Origin: Kiloniella sp. EL199
Lineage (GTDB): Bacteria > Pseudomonadota > Alphaproteobacteria > Kiloniellales > Kiloniellaceae
Direction: 5' to 3'
Assembly (NCBI RefSeq): GCF_900313065.1
Contig: NZ_OMPU01000008.1
Location: forward strand, 248,240-312,239
Length of the DNA: 64,000 bases
Made by a program: the position numbers and the translations under genes. Below the pieces are notes generated by a model. That model made no database searches and had not been told where the DNA came from. It saw only the letters and a list, made by a program, of their open reading frames with translations. Positions 32,501 to 41,368 of this stretch are shown here, in pieces (the stretch's first letter is position 1; the number at the start of each line of letters is the position of its first letter).

Positions 32501-34968
32501 TCAACAGTTGCACCGTCTTCATCCGCGCCAACATTGATGTCAATATTGAACAGGTCCCCTAACGCCCCTGTATCTTCCAGGGTTGAAATACGTCCAATAG
32601 GATGAACACCTGTAGGATCTGAAAGAATATTGGGAACGACATTATCGTCTGTCGCGTTTAAATCACCGGGTACGTCGTATAAAGTTTCGTCCATATTCGG
32701 GAAAGAAACACCGAGAATATTCCCATCGGCATCGACAACATTCTCAACTTCGACAAAGGGGCCATCGTCAGCAAAATATAGATTAAGTGTACCTGGATCA
32801 CTGATATCACCTTCGTCATCAACAACGACGAATTCGAGGTCTAGACGAATGTGTTCAAAATCAATCCACGGATTAGGATGGTCCAGTGAAACAAACTGTT
32901 CCAGATAAACTTCGACAGCGTTCAGGCCATTATTCAGATCACTTGTTATGTAAGCAATGAATGCGACCGTTGTCCCATCAAGGTTATTGGCGGCATCATC
33001 TCCGAAAACACCGTAAACCACACTGGGATTTTCACTCGAAGAATAAAGATAAATTGGCTCACCGCCCGTTGTATGCATGTGGTTTGCAGGACCATTACTC
33101 ACCGCCGGATCGCCATTATAGGAAACAAACTCTATACCTTCCTGATCATCGGTATTATTTTGCGGCCCACTCAGATCATCATTGTTAACCGGATTTACAT
33201 CCGATAGGTCCAGTTCATCATCTTTCCCGTCACTATACAGATCTACAGATGCATTCCTTTTAACAAATCCCTGTGTAAGTGCATTGTCACGATCAACGGT
33301 CAATCCATCTGTATTGAGAGCAGCATCCACAGCATCAATAGCATCTGCAACACCTGCCACATTGTTTGTGACATGAATTTCTGCGCCGCCTTGATCTCCC
33401 TCAGTTTCATCAACCCATATTTTGACTGTTTTTTCCACTGTCGGAACATCTTCATGGATATGAACGACAACGGTCTCACTGGCAATCGCAACATTGTTTT
33501 CCAGTGTTAATTCATCTGTTCCAAGATCGGTTTCAAGTTCTGTAGCAACAGCACTCACTGTAATATGTAGTGGACCATCACTATTGGCGGTACCGTCAGC
33601 ATCACGGCCAGCTCCAGAACTCGCGTTGTGAGTTGTATAATCATTAAATTTTATTTCAGCAGTACCAAAAATAGATGTTGGTGCTGGGCCGTTACCTGTA
33701 TAAATAACGCTATATGTAATAAAACCATCGACAGGATCTCCGGGTACGAGGTCCCAGACATTTGGCTGTACAAGGAGATTAACTGTTGCTTCTTCCGGGA
33801 CACCGGATATTTCAAGAGAAAGCGCTTCTGATCCATCCGTATCTCTTAATGAAGCTTGTATACGAAGTGATAATGAATCCTCCTCATCCTTAATAATAAA
33901 GTCTTCCTCCGGCAGGTTTTTGATTATAAGCTCAGGAACATCAGCTACTGCATCAATGATCGCTTCTTCAGCAAATGGAATAACAGAAGCTTGATTGGTA
34001 TCGGGATCAACAATCGTTGCGGAACCAGCTACGATAAAATCCTGGTCGCTGTCAGCCGGGGGTAAAAGGAAGACCTTGTCAAAGTTTTCCGGTGCAATAA
34101 CAACCGGGAATGGCCCAGGCACTTCATTAACCGGAGAAAAACCACCAACAAAAAGCTTTACAGCAATTGGAAAGGGATCAATCGAAACCGATTGAAGCAC
34201 TTCGTTATCTTGTGGCACGAAATTAAATAGTAGCTGTAGAGGAGCAGCTTCTGTTTCTCCTGGCGTAAATGGGCTATCATCATATCCTACGTCGCCACCA
34301 ACAAGGTGTTGATTTGGAAGAGTATCTTCAAATCCGCCAACCAGTTCGAACCCAGGTGTGTTAAAGCTTAATGAGAAAGAACCTCGGGCGGGATCTGTAT
34401 TCTCGTCAATTGAACTGAACAGTCCAAAAGCCAACTCAGTGGGATCAATCACTCCCTGTGCAATCAACAGGTCAATAATATTTCCGAGATTATCACTATA
34501 AAGACTATTTCCTCCGCCAGAGATATCGCTATCAGTACCTGCAGCCGTCTCAAGTGTTGCTTCATCTTGAGATAGAGCAACAATTCTGGATAAAAGCTGA
34601 TCAGCTGATACCTCGATACCGCCAATAATTAACGTCGGGCTATTATCTGTATTTGCCTGTATAACAAGATTTCTGAAAATCAATTGTGCATCGGACGTTC
34701 CATCATCGTTTGTATCAAATTCAAGAATAAAATCGTTTTCCTGAATAATTGAACTTGCGAGGCCAGGGTCGAACTGAAGGTCAAAAACATCACCTTGATT
34801 GGTTGTAATTAATCTGACTTCACCTCTTGTGGGTTCCAGAACATTAATCGTTCTTTGAGAAGCCTGTCCCACAAGAATGTTTTGTGCTGATTCATCTCGC
34901 AGAACGTCTGATTGTTTAGTAATCAGAATGTCGTTAGCATTTGTTCTATCAATATAATTTTCAGTCAT
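29503..34968 (-). CDS. Giant secreted RTX protein with VWA domain
   Basis: This acidic, Asp/Asn-rich 1,821-residue protein lacks a Sec signal peptide. It has an N-terminal section of about 130 residues; several beta-rich cadherin/VCBS-like repeats (about 340-970) ending in acidic DGDDD-type turns; a lectin-like segment (about 993-1150, IINGSFETNPLNGNGW, similar to carbohydrate-binding or DUF642-like domains); a von Willebrand A domain with MIDAS motif DESGS near residue 1313; and RTX nonapeptides (GDGDDTLIGNAGDDIFIGGG) near 1690. The C-terminus matches type I secretion substrates. It is probably a surface adhesin or biofilm protein. No type I secretion genes adjoin, and an IS element lies 176 bases before its start. 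Confidence 0.9.
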   Translation of the reverse strand: MTENYIDRTNANDILITKQSDVLRDESAQNILVGQASQRTINVLEPTRGEVRLITTNQGDVFDLQFDPGLASSIIQENDFILEFDTNDDGTSDAQLIFRNLVIQANTDNSPTLIIGGIEVSADQLLSRIVALSQDEATLETAAGTDSDISGGGNSLYSDNLGNIIDLLIAQGVIDPTELAFGLFSSIDENTDPARGSFSLSFNTPGFELVGGFEDTLPNQHLVGGDVGYDDSPFTPGETEAAPLQLLFNFVPQDNEVLQSVSIDPFPIAVKLFVGGFSPVNEVPGPFPVVIAPENFDKVFLLPPADSDQDFIVAGSATIVDPDTNQASVIPFAEEAIIDAVADVPELIIKNLPEEDFIIKDEEDSLSLRIQASLRDTDGSEALSLEISGVPEEATVNLLVQPNVWDLVPGDPVDGFITYSVIYTGNGPAPTSIFGTAEIKFNDYTTHNASSGAGRDADGTANSDGPLHITVSAVATELETDLGTDELTLENNVAIASETVVVHIHEDVPTVEKTVKIWVDETEGDQGGAEIHVTNNVAGVADAIDAVDAALNTDGLTVDRDNALTQGFVKRNASVDLYSDGKDDELDLSDVNPVNNDDLSGPQNNTDDQEGIEFVSYNGDPAVSNGPANHMHTTGGEPIYLYSSSENPSVVYGVFGDDAANNLDGTTVAFIAYITSDLNNGLNAVEVYLEQFVSLDHPNPWIDFEHIRLDLEFVVVDDEGDISDPGTLNLYFADDGPFVEVENVVDADGNILGVSFPNMDETLYDVPGDLNATDDNVVPNILSDPTGVHPIGRISTLEDTGALGDLFNIDINVGADEDGATVEHIFELTLDGLTEDLVGEPTLAKGIETMLSVTQGTSGADYEDTTIFLFLEDGQIVGRFDQFADQDDILEGIAFRIFVDDVNDPDNTDLVFEQYMALDHPDKTDTDEALSLLTEDDVEVGLKLTVKVTDGDDDTAESSASILLFDDKTSVFTIEDDAPRFTPVQNEELIINGSFETNPLNGNGWDTFDVIEGWGSGSGNQFEVQKGNIGGIAPKEGNSKIELDGHNGPESNATLEQTVEGTNVGENYVLTFWYAPRPNDGQSDSSSFKVLWGDQEVIVKNSTNANEGWQKVTVVVSGTGEPTNLTFLGTGQENTLGAYIDGVSLMAAHVVDEDDLPNGSDPEKESLVASGDLNVNFGTDEAGSVYVSDEQLADLLQLGLKSGGVDLDDYSFNANTGVLTASANGEAVFTVEFNAEEGTFEFTLIKALDHADIAGENILSLTIPFTATDGDDDPVEGYIDLKIVDDVPAAVDDADLVLIDDGQARYNIAFALDESGSVGQEQWDLQKDAVKNAAKQYYDNGITKISIFTFSSDAEFDGIFDNYSDFETFINALAYEAGSTDYVDALNVIQNDFNVDPNAVNRIYFLSDGEPWGENNTPSDQQYDDWNDYLSTNNIDIVGVGIGDDLDHIKKVDTGEDEEAPIIINSYDDLNAALINNQQDGGNANGNLFANDFISADEPLIITEVVYNGQAYTDENDDGQEDDNIITILTDKDAKLEVNTLTGEYFYNVEEFTEAFTESFVYTVQDFDGDTSQAVLNIDGKTWIASDDKVITNITDEIVIPDSVLLHNDGLKSGHEITSADNAQGGDVNHDEQTESILFSMDDSGNLPSFEYEVTNGEQTENASVEITIQEGSDLTGSNQNDILIAGDGDDTLIGNAGDDIFIGGGGSDVFIFTTEDLGFDNTITDFNPNEGDRIDLTDLFENAPLGNGLENDDLAALLNDYLDISYDGNDTLIKIDPDQFGEGMETTTSIALEGIDLLNGFSDSQELVNSLLDNDNLIIQ

Positions 34969-35187
34969 CTTAAACCCCTTATTAGCACATGATCATGTGT
35001 GCAGATGTTTTAAAATGTCTCAGGATCTAGTGACTGAATTGACCCCAAGCGCGATTAACTTGGAAATCAGTCGCAGGGTTAAAACGAATGGTTCAAAATT
35101 TTTTTAAAAAGATTGAATCATTGCCTGTAATTTATGGTGTAGAGAGGGCAATCCACTCTAAAGTACAGAAATTTTTAGGGTGTGGAC

Positions 35188-35559
35188 TCAATTGATCCAT
35201 AATTTCATTGAAAAGAGGTATAGCATATTTAAAAAGTTTGCTCCCTTTTTCTCAAATCGTGTTGCCAGCCGCCTCATATCTTTCATTTTACAGAAGAACC
35301 GTTCAACAATATTTCTCATAGCATAGAGATTTTTATCATGGGGAACGGGATTTTTGGCATTTCGTTTTGAGGGGATAACCGCCAAAGCACCTTCATCAGC
35401 GATATCCTGTCTGATTTTACCACTGCTGTAGGCTTTGTCGGCAACAATAGCCAGAGGCGGTACCTCCCAGTCCAGAAATTCAGGCATTAATTTACTATCG
35501 TGAACATGACCACCACTAATGGCAAGACGGACCGGGCGGCCTTTCTGATCTACAGCCAC
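35188..35559 (-). CDS. IS427-like transposase, C-terminal frame (orfB)
   Basis: This is the downstream frame of the transposase, starting at AVDQKGRPVRLAISGGHVHDS and carrying the second catalytic Asp in AIVADKAYSS and the Glu in MRNIVERFFCKMK, followed by RRLATRFEKKGANFLNML. The open frame continues upstream of the first Met into the sequence GELAEGIGRSRGG, which is normally contiguous in single-frame homologues. It is therefore expressed by a -1 frameshift from orfA rather than from its own start. Confidence 0.88.
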   Translation of the reverse strand: MAVDQKGRPVRLAISGGHVHDSKLMPEFLDWEVPPLAIVADKAYSSGKIRQDIADEGALAVIPSKRNAKNPVPHDKNLYAMRNIVERFFCKMKDMRRLATRFEKKGANFLNMLYLFSMKLWIN

Positions 35560-35936
35560 GTGAACTTTGCTTGTGCGACCTCCGCGTGAGCGGCCAATAC
35601 CTTCCGCCAGTTCCCCTTTTTTGACCCGGCCGCTGCGCGGTGAGCCTTTACAATGGAGCCATCTATAAAAATCAAAGCGTCTTCACATTCTGTTGCCAGC
35701 GCATCAAAGATACCTTTCCAGATACCACGCTCACCCCAACGAACATAACGATTGTAAACCGTTGTGTGAGGGCCATAACGTTCCGGAAGACCACGCCAGG
35801 GTGCACCTGTGCGCAAGATATAGAAGATACCATTCAGAATAACACGGTCATCACGACGGGCTGGCCCGCGACCTTTCTTCGGTAGTAAAGGCTCAATAAC
35901 CTGCCACTCTTCATCACTTAAATCAAATCGGGCCAT
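35550..35936 (-). CDS. IS427-like transposase, N-terminal frame (orfA)
   Basis: The N-terminal frame begins MARFDLSDEEWQVIEPLLP, the usual IS5/IS427 start, preceded by AGGGAG. It contains LRTGAPWRGLPERYGPHTTVYNRY and the first catalytic Asp in LIFIDGSIVKAHRAAAG. An upstream Met (35969) is less likely. The slippery heptamer A-AAA-AAG (plus-strand 35616-35622) near the end of the coding overlap allows a -1 shift into orfB, making the full DDE transposase. Without the shift, the product ends at 35550. Confidence 0.88.
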   Translation of the reverse strand: MARFDLSDEEWQVIEPLLPKKGRGPARRDDRVILNGIFYILRTGAPWRGLPERYGPHTTVYNRYVRWGERGIWKGIFDALATECEDALIFIDGSIVKAHRAAAGSKKGNWRKVLAAHAEVAQAKFTWL

Positions 35937-36111
35937 GTAAAACTCCCTAAAACGAGAGCTATGAATCACAAAAAGTTATATTCTGCAAGACATTAAAATG
36001 GGTTCACACCCTAATTAAAAAGTTATAGGTTGAAATGTTCGCTCAACTCAAAAAATGCCGGGCATTCTAAAAATTCAGTAACAGGGAATATAATATCAAG
36101 TACAATAAATA

Positions 36112-37530
36112 CTAAACAGGAAAAACAACATCTACTTGCACACCTGTTATGTCCTCTGGGTCGCTTAACAACACCTCGGCTCTATGAATTTCAGCAACAC
36201 GTTTGACAATTGACATACCAAGACCAGAGCCTGTTTCTTCTTCTCCGGCACCACGAACAAACCGATCAAAGATATAATCCCGCATATAATCAGGTATCGG
36301 GCGTCCGGTATTTTTAATCCGTAATGTCAATTTTGAAGTATCAGAAAATACCTCAATGGAGATTACACCATTTTCAGAACAATACCGCACTGCATTATCT
36401 ATCAGGTTGCGGCACAAGACACCAATTGCTGACGAAAGTCCTCTTAGATTGCACTGCTCGGGAAGGGATACCCTGAAATCAATATCTTTTTCACTTATTT
36501 TATTGCCAAGTTCTGCAGAAATATTCTGGATAACATGGCACAAATTGACATCCTTAAGTTTTTCTTGCGCTGTTTTCGGATCAAGTCGCGCAAGCGTTAC
36601 TAGTTGCTCGACGGTATGTGTAGCCCTGTCAACTCTGAGAGAAATGGCTGCAAGACCTTCTTTTTGAACAGGATCATTCGTTTGGCGTTCTCTTAACTGT
36701 GCTTCAGACTTAATCGCTGCCAAAGGGGTTAGAAGTTCATGAGCAGCATTCGCCGTGAACTTTTTTTCACTTTCAAGCGATGTGTTCAATTCATTTTCAT
36801 TTTGACGAATAATCTCATAACATAAATTAATTCTGTCTATTAATGGTTTGATTTCTATCGGGTTTTTATCAAACTTAATAGTTGAATTATCTCTATCTTC
36901 TTTAACTTCAATTTTATCAGAAGTTTCAATAATCGGGGCAATACTTTTTTTGATTCCAAAGAAAAGACCAATAAAGCTCAGAGGAAGAATGACAAAAATA
37001 TAAGGAAAATTTTCACTAATAAAAATGAAGATAACCAAAGTAAAAGGAAAGATACCTTCAAAGGCAAGTTCCATGTCTTCGGTCGCAACAGCCCAGGCAT
37101 TTTTTCCTTTAATTTTGGTGGCATAAGTCAACCATACAATGTCATCATCCTGCTCTTGATCAAAGAAAGAACTTGCCCCTTCCTGTGTTGGTTCGGGCAT
37201 CATGGGACTGATATAGGATTTGATAATAACCTTACCGTTATACCAAATTTGATAACTACTATCGGAATCAAATCCAGCATCAACAAAATTTGGTGGTGTT
37301 TGGGCAACCTGTTCCAGCCATTTTGTTAAGGCAGGATCAGATTCATGAAAATAACTTAAGGGAAGGGCACTTGCCAAAATCTCACTTCTGATTTCAAGGG
37401 CGTCTTCAGTCAAGCTAATAATAAGACCTTTTAAGCCAAAGATAACCGTGGCAAAAACCAGTGCCCAAGTTAATGACGTAATTGAAAATGTAAAAAAATA
37501 CAGCCGCCCTTTGACAGAAAAAAGCTTCAT
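36112..37530 (-). CDS. Sensor histidine kinase
   Basis: The 472-residue kinase has an N-terminal membrane helix (about 10-35), a periplasmic sensor region (about 40-155), a second hydrophobic region (about 155-195), the HisKA domain with FTANAAHELLTPLAAIKSE (His near residue 264) and an ATP-binding domain with N-box NLIDNAVRYC (about 380) and G-box GSGLGMSIVK (about 438). It resembles QseC/PmrB-type kinases. It overlaps the response regulator gene by four bases and ends an operon encoding an RND efflux pump, so it probably senses a compound or envelope stress that the pump handles. Confidence 0.92.
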   Translation of the reverse strand: MKLFSVKGRLYFFTFSITSLTWALVFATVIFGLKGLIISLTEDALEIRSEILASALPLSYFHESDPALTKWLEQVAQTPPNFVDAGFDSDSSYQIWYNGKVIIKSYISPMMPEPTQEGASSFFDQEQDDDIVWLTYATKIKGKNAWAVATEDMELAFEGIFPFTLVIFIFISENFPYIFVILPLSFIGLFFGIKKSIAPIIETSDKIEVKEDRDNSTIKFDKNPIEIKPLIDRINLCYEIIRQNENELNTSLESEKKFTANAAHELLTPLAAIKSEAQLRERQTNDPVQKEGLAAISLRVDRATHTVEQLVTLARLDPKTAQEKLKDVNLCHVIQNISAELGNKISEKDIDFRVSLPEQCNLRGLSSAIGVLCRNLIDNAVRYCSENGVISIEVFSDTSKLTLRIKNTGRPIPDYMRDYIFDRFVRGAGEEETGSGLGMSIVKRVAEIHRAEVLLSDPEDITGVQVDVVFPV

Positions 37531-38186
37531 ACACTTTCAACCTTATATCCCACACCACGCAGAGTAGAAATTATATCCGACCCAAGTCGCTTCCTTAATC
37601 TCGATATTTGAGCCTCGATTGCATTGGGTGTAACACAGTTATCCCAAGTATAGGCGTATTCTTCCAATTGAGATTTAGAGACGTAACGCCCGGCGTTTTC
37701 CATTAGCTTTTTCAGAATAATAAACTCGGTCTTAGACAATTGAATTTCTGTGTCGTTTAGTTTGACTTCGTGCCGATCTGGACACAAGCTTAATTGACCT
37801 ATGGTGATTATACTTGACACACGAACTTCCCGTCGCCGTCCTAAAGAACGAAGTCGCGCAAAAAGCTCGTCCAGATCAAAGGGTTTGGTCAGGTAATCAT
37901 CTGCGCCACTATCAAGACCTTCAATTTTTTCCGAAGTCGCGGTTCGCGCCGTTAACATAAGTACTGGTAGTGTAATACCTTTGTTCCTTGCTTCTTTCAG
38001 AAAATCAATGCCCTGTTGATCAGGCAGCATCCAATCAAGAATAATCAGGTCAAAAACACTAACATCCAGTGCGAGAGAGGCGTCTTCTGCTGACTTAACC
38101 CATTCGCAAACACTTCCGTCATGATGCAGTGCTCGTTCCAGTGTCGCACCCAGTTGCGGATCATCTTCTACAAGTAATACTTTCAT
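37527..38186 (-). CDS. OmpR/PhoB-family response regulator
   Basis: The 219-residue protein has a receiver domain with phosphoacceptor Asp51 in IILDWMLPDQQG, acidic pocket EDD near the start and the conserved Lys in LTKPFDLDELFAR, followed by a winged-helix DNA-binding domain (about 125-219, ending RLRKRLGSDIISTLRGVGYKVE). It overlaps both the RND gene and the kinase gene by four bases, so the pump and its regulators are translated together. Confidence 0.95.
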   Translation of the reverse strand: MKVLLVEDDPQLGATLERALHHDGSVCEWVKSAEDASLALDVSVFDLIILDWMLPDQQGIDFLKEARNKGITLPVLMLTARTATSEKIEGLDSGADDYLTKPFDLDELFARLRSLGRRREVRVSSIITIGQLSLCPDRHEVKLNDTEIQLSKTEFIILKKLMENAGRYVSKSQLEEYAYTWDNCVTPNAIEAQISRLRKRLGSDIISTLRGVGYKVESV

Positions 38187-41100
38187 GCTTTAACTTTCTC
38201 ACGCTGAGTTTGGCACACCTGAGTTGGAATGGATGACCTTGATTTATCATCTTTAAAACCATTCTTTAAGAATGAGATAATCCGAGAGATATCAAGACCT
38301 ATTTCATAAAGGGAAGGGATTAATAACAAGGTAACAAACGTGGCGAGTACAACACCAAAAGCCAGGGATATAGCCATAGGAATAACAAACTGAGCCTGAT
38401 AGCTTGTTTCGAATAAAATTGGCAACAACCCGAGAAACGTTGTCAAGGATGTCAACACGATTGGACGAAATCGCGAAATACTTCCATGTAAAATAGCCAC
38501 AGAACTCATTACGCCCTTTTGTTTTAGTTTATTTATCTGATCAATGAGAACCAAATTATCGTTAATAACGACACCTGCAGCGGCCAGAACACCCATTATT
38601 GAAAAAGCATTTACCTCAAGACCAAAGAGGCTATGGCCTAAAATAGCACCAACCAGACCAAATGGAACAGCTGTTAAAATAACAAAAGGCAACAGATAAG
38701 AATTACTCCCAATGGCCAAGATGGCATAGATGACAAAAAAGAAAATAACATACAGGCGTAATGATTCTGAAAGGAACTCGCCTTCCTCTTCAGCATCACC
38801 ATCCAGCTTGTAACTGAAATTTGGGTACTCACTGCGGATATCTTCAAGGTAAAGATCATTAATCACACCCAACAGTTCGAAACGTGTCCACTGATCTTCA
38901 TCAAAGTTAACATTGACTGTTGCTATTTGCTGCCCGTTAATACGTTCAATATAACCTGGTGTTTTAGTATCCCTTAGCTTGGCAACACTCGCGAATGGAA
39001 CCAAACTTTTCTGATCCAGGATTTTCACGGGAAAATCTTCAACATTTTCGATATAAAGTCGCTCACTTTCCGGGAGACGTAAATTAACATCCATAGTTTC
39101 CATAACCCCGGGCAGTCGATCTACACGTGTACCGTAAAAAGCTTCAGAGAGTTGGTTACTAATACTACTTACGTTTGCGCCAAACCGCATGCCTTCGGGC
39201 AAAAGATCAATGAGAAACTCTTTTTGCTCTGTTCCTTGTGTAACTGTAAAATTATTGACACCACGCGTCATGAGCAACTTTTGTTTCAAAGCATTAATAT
39301 GTAATGTTATTTGCTCGGAAGTTGCTCCGAAAATTTTCAATGAAATACTATTGGCATCACCATTTTCACTCGAAGAGAAATTAATTTTTTTTGCATTGGA
39401 AATTACCCCAAGCTCCTTTTGCCATTTCGCTTCGATTTCTTCCACTGGGATGGTTTTCAGGGCGTCAGAATCAAGCTCTACCAACATGTAGATATCATTA
39501 TCGGCTATAAATGATGCTCTGTTTTTTATAAGTGTAGATAATGAAACATCATTTTCCTGGGCATTGTCAAAATCAGATATAATTGCGGGCAGAACAGCCT
39601 CGAAAGATTGTTCAAGCTGCAACATTGTATCCAGCATTTCTTCTGCCGTCGTTCCGCGGTTCATTGAAATAGATGTAATAATTTGCCCTTCGACCATATT
39701 TGGGAAAAGTTGCATGGGAACTTTTCCCGATATCACTAATCCAGCAGATAGAACGGCAATAGATAGAAAGATTGACAGGGTAAAATAACGCCAGACAACT
39801 GCTCTTTTAATCAAAGGCCGATAAATCATCATAATAACCACACGCAATCCCTTTTGAAATTGCCTGCGTGGCATTTTGATAATGTGGCTAAATCGACTGT
39901 CACTCCCGGGGCGAAACGTGACCAGATGACAGGGTAAGATCAGAAGTGATTCTACGAGTGAGAAACAAAGAACAGCAACAATGATAAAAGAGATGTCAAA
40001 AAGAAAACTGCCAATAATACTTTTGAACATTAGACCGGGGACAGCGGCAGCAATCGTCGTTAATACGCCAAGAAAAACAGGTTTCCATACATCTTTTACG
40101 CCTAAAAAGGCTGACTTTGTGCCTGGTCCATTTTTCTGTTGTCTGTTGTAAACACTTTCGCCAACAACAATAGCATCATCAACAACAACCCCCAGAATCA
40201 ATAAGAAAGCAAACGTCGACAGATGGTTGAGAGAAATATCAAACGCGGGGAGAAGCCAGATTCCACCGGTAAAGGAAATAACAATCCCGGTACAAACCCA
40301 AAATGCGAGTTTGAGATTCAGAAAAAGGATCAAGACGATAAATACCAAGCACAAACCAACGAGAGCATTATCCAGTAACATGGTTAAACGTTGGGCAATA
40401 TCCTTACTGTCATCCAACCAGATAGTAATACCAACATTTTGGGGTAATCTGTTTTTTATCTCGGAAATTTTACGTCCGATTTCGTCCCTTACACCAAGAA
40501 GATCCTGTCCTTCTGAGATAAAAATCTCTAATCCAGATGCATTTTCACCGTTAAAACGGCTAATAAAGTTTATATTTTTGCGGTCAAATTTTATCTCGGC
40601 AATCTCACCCAAAAGGATCTTTTCACCTGTCTTTTTGTTTACGACAGAAATGTATTCAAAATCATCCGGGTGATAAGCTCTTTCGTTTCCACGAATAGAT
40701 ATTTGATTGCTGCCGTGTCCAATAGAACCTGCCGGTACATTTACCGAAGCAACAGAAATTGCATTTGATATATCTTTAAGGGTGAGGCCTGTTCGTCTCA
40801 AATCATCAGAAGATATTTCGATTGATATTTTACGCTTCGGCGCAGAAAAAAGCTTTACATCGCTCGCGCTGGTTTCACTTATAAGTTTATTTTTTACCTG
40901 TTCACCAATACGGGTCAGGGCTTCCAAGTCAACATTTCCATGAATTGCGATATCCAGAATGCGGTCTTTATCTTTTGTTTCTGTTATTTGGGGACGTTCA
41001 ATTCCTTTGGGTAAAGATCCAAGAGAATCAATTTTTCTTTTAATTTCAGATACTTTCTCATCAACATCTACATCAGAGTAAAAAAAGACCGTTGTTGTCC

Positions 41101-41368
41101 CGATTTCTTCAACCGCAAAAGAATATATATTTTTTATGCCTTCTATGCTTTTGAGCGCATTTTCTACAGGTATAGAAATATTACGGGCAATAATTTCAGG
41201 CGTTGCACCGTCGTATTCGATCATTACATCAACAGCATTTAACTTCACAGGGGGAAATATTTGCGTTTTAAGGTCAAAACTGGCGACGATCCCCCCCAGC
41301 AAGATAACAGCCATCAAAAGGTTGCTGGTTACTGGGTTTTTGACAAACCAGTGAAGTATTTTATTCAT
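38183..41368 (-). CDS. RND efflux pump permease (HAE1/AcrB-like)
   Basis: The 1,061-residue inner-membrane pump has the RND start (NKILHWFVKNPVTSNLLMAVILLGG), about twelve membrane helices in two halves, two large periplasmic domains, and the proton-relay helix LGVVVDDAIVVGESV near residue 396. The second half has FSIMGVLAAAGVVINDNLVLID. RND pumps of this kind export drugs, detergents, bile or lipids in complex with an adaptor and an outer membrane factor, both encoded just upstream. Substrate is unknown. The sequence resembles the HAE1-like group widespread in marine proteobacteria rather than AcrB itself. Confidence 0.95.
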   Translation of the reverse strand: MNKILHWFVKNPVTSNLLMAVILLGGIVASFDLKTQIFPPVKLNAVDVMIEYDGATPEIIARNISIPVENALKSIEGIKNIYSFAVEEIGTTTVFFYSDVDVDEKVSEIKRKIDSLGSLPKGIERPQITETKDKDRILDIAIHGNVDLEALTRIGEQVKNKLISETSASDVKLFSAPKRKISIEISSDDLRRTGLTLKDISNAISVASVNVPAGSIGHGSNQISIRGNERAYHPDDFEYISVVNKKTGEKILLGEIAEIKFDRKNINFISRFNGENASGLEIFISEGQDLLGVRDEIGRKISEIKNRLPQNVGITIWLDDSKDIAQRLTMLLDNALVGLCLVFIVLILFLNLKLAFWVCTGIVISFTGGIWLLPAFDISLNHLSTFAFLLILGVVVDDAIVVGESVYNRQQKNGPGTKSAFLGVKDVWKPVFLGVLTTIAAAVPGLMFKSIIGSFLFDISFIIVAVLCFSLVESLLILPCHLVTFRPGSDSRFSHIIKMPRRQFQKGLRVVIMMIYRPLIKRAVVWRYFTLSIFLSIAVLSAGLVISGKVPMQLFPNMVEGQIITSISMNRGTTAEEMLDTMLQLEQSFEAVLPAIISDFDNAQENDVSLSTLIKNRASFIADNDIYMLVELDSDALKTIPVEEIEAKWQKELGVISNAKKINFSSSENGDANSISLKIFGATSEQITLHINALKQKLLMTRGVNNFTVTQGTEQKEFLIDLLPEGMRFGANVSSISNQLSEAFYGTRVDRLPGVMETMDVNLRLPESERLYIENVEDFPVKILDQKSLVPFASVAKLRDTKTPGYIERINGQQIATVNVNFDEDQWTRFELLGVINDLYLEDIRSEYPNFSYKLDGDAEEEGEFLSESLRLYVIFFFVIYAILAIGSNSYLLPFVILTAVPFGLVGAILGHSLFGLEVNAFSIMGVLAAAGVVINDNLVLIDQINKLKQKGVMSSVAILHGSISRFRPIVLTSLTTFLGLLPILFETSYQAQFVIPMAISLAFGVVLATFVTLLLIPSLYEIGLDISRIISFLKNGFKDDKSRSSIPTQVCQTQREKVKA

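Larger units (their letters stand above)
35178..36011 (-). mobile_element. IS5-family (IS427-like) insertion sequence, 834 bp
   Basis: The element is bounded by imperfect terminal inverted repeats: left GGGTGTGGACTCAATTGA and right GGGTGTGAACCCATTTTA when read inwards, with four mismatches. A target duplication TA occurs at 35176-35177 and 36012-36013. It encodes a DDE transposase in two overlapping frames, as in the IS427 group. Both ends and both frames are intact, so it may be active. It separates the giant RTX gene from the RND efflux operon. Confidence 0.9.

Noticed and set aside
32181-33394. Several open frames opposite the giant RTX gene
   Set aside because: They are shadows created by the repetitive Asp/Val-rich coding sequence, with Ser/Pro/Thr-rich, unnatural composition.
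36051-36069. Terminator after the kinase gene from AATGCCCGGCATTTTTT
   Set aside because: The two halves leave almost no loop, so the stem would be very short; it is not convincing as an intrinsic terminator.
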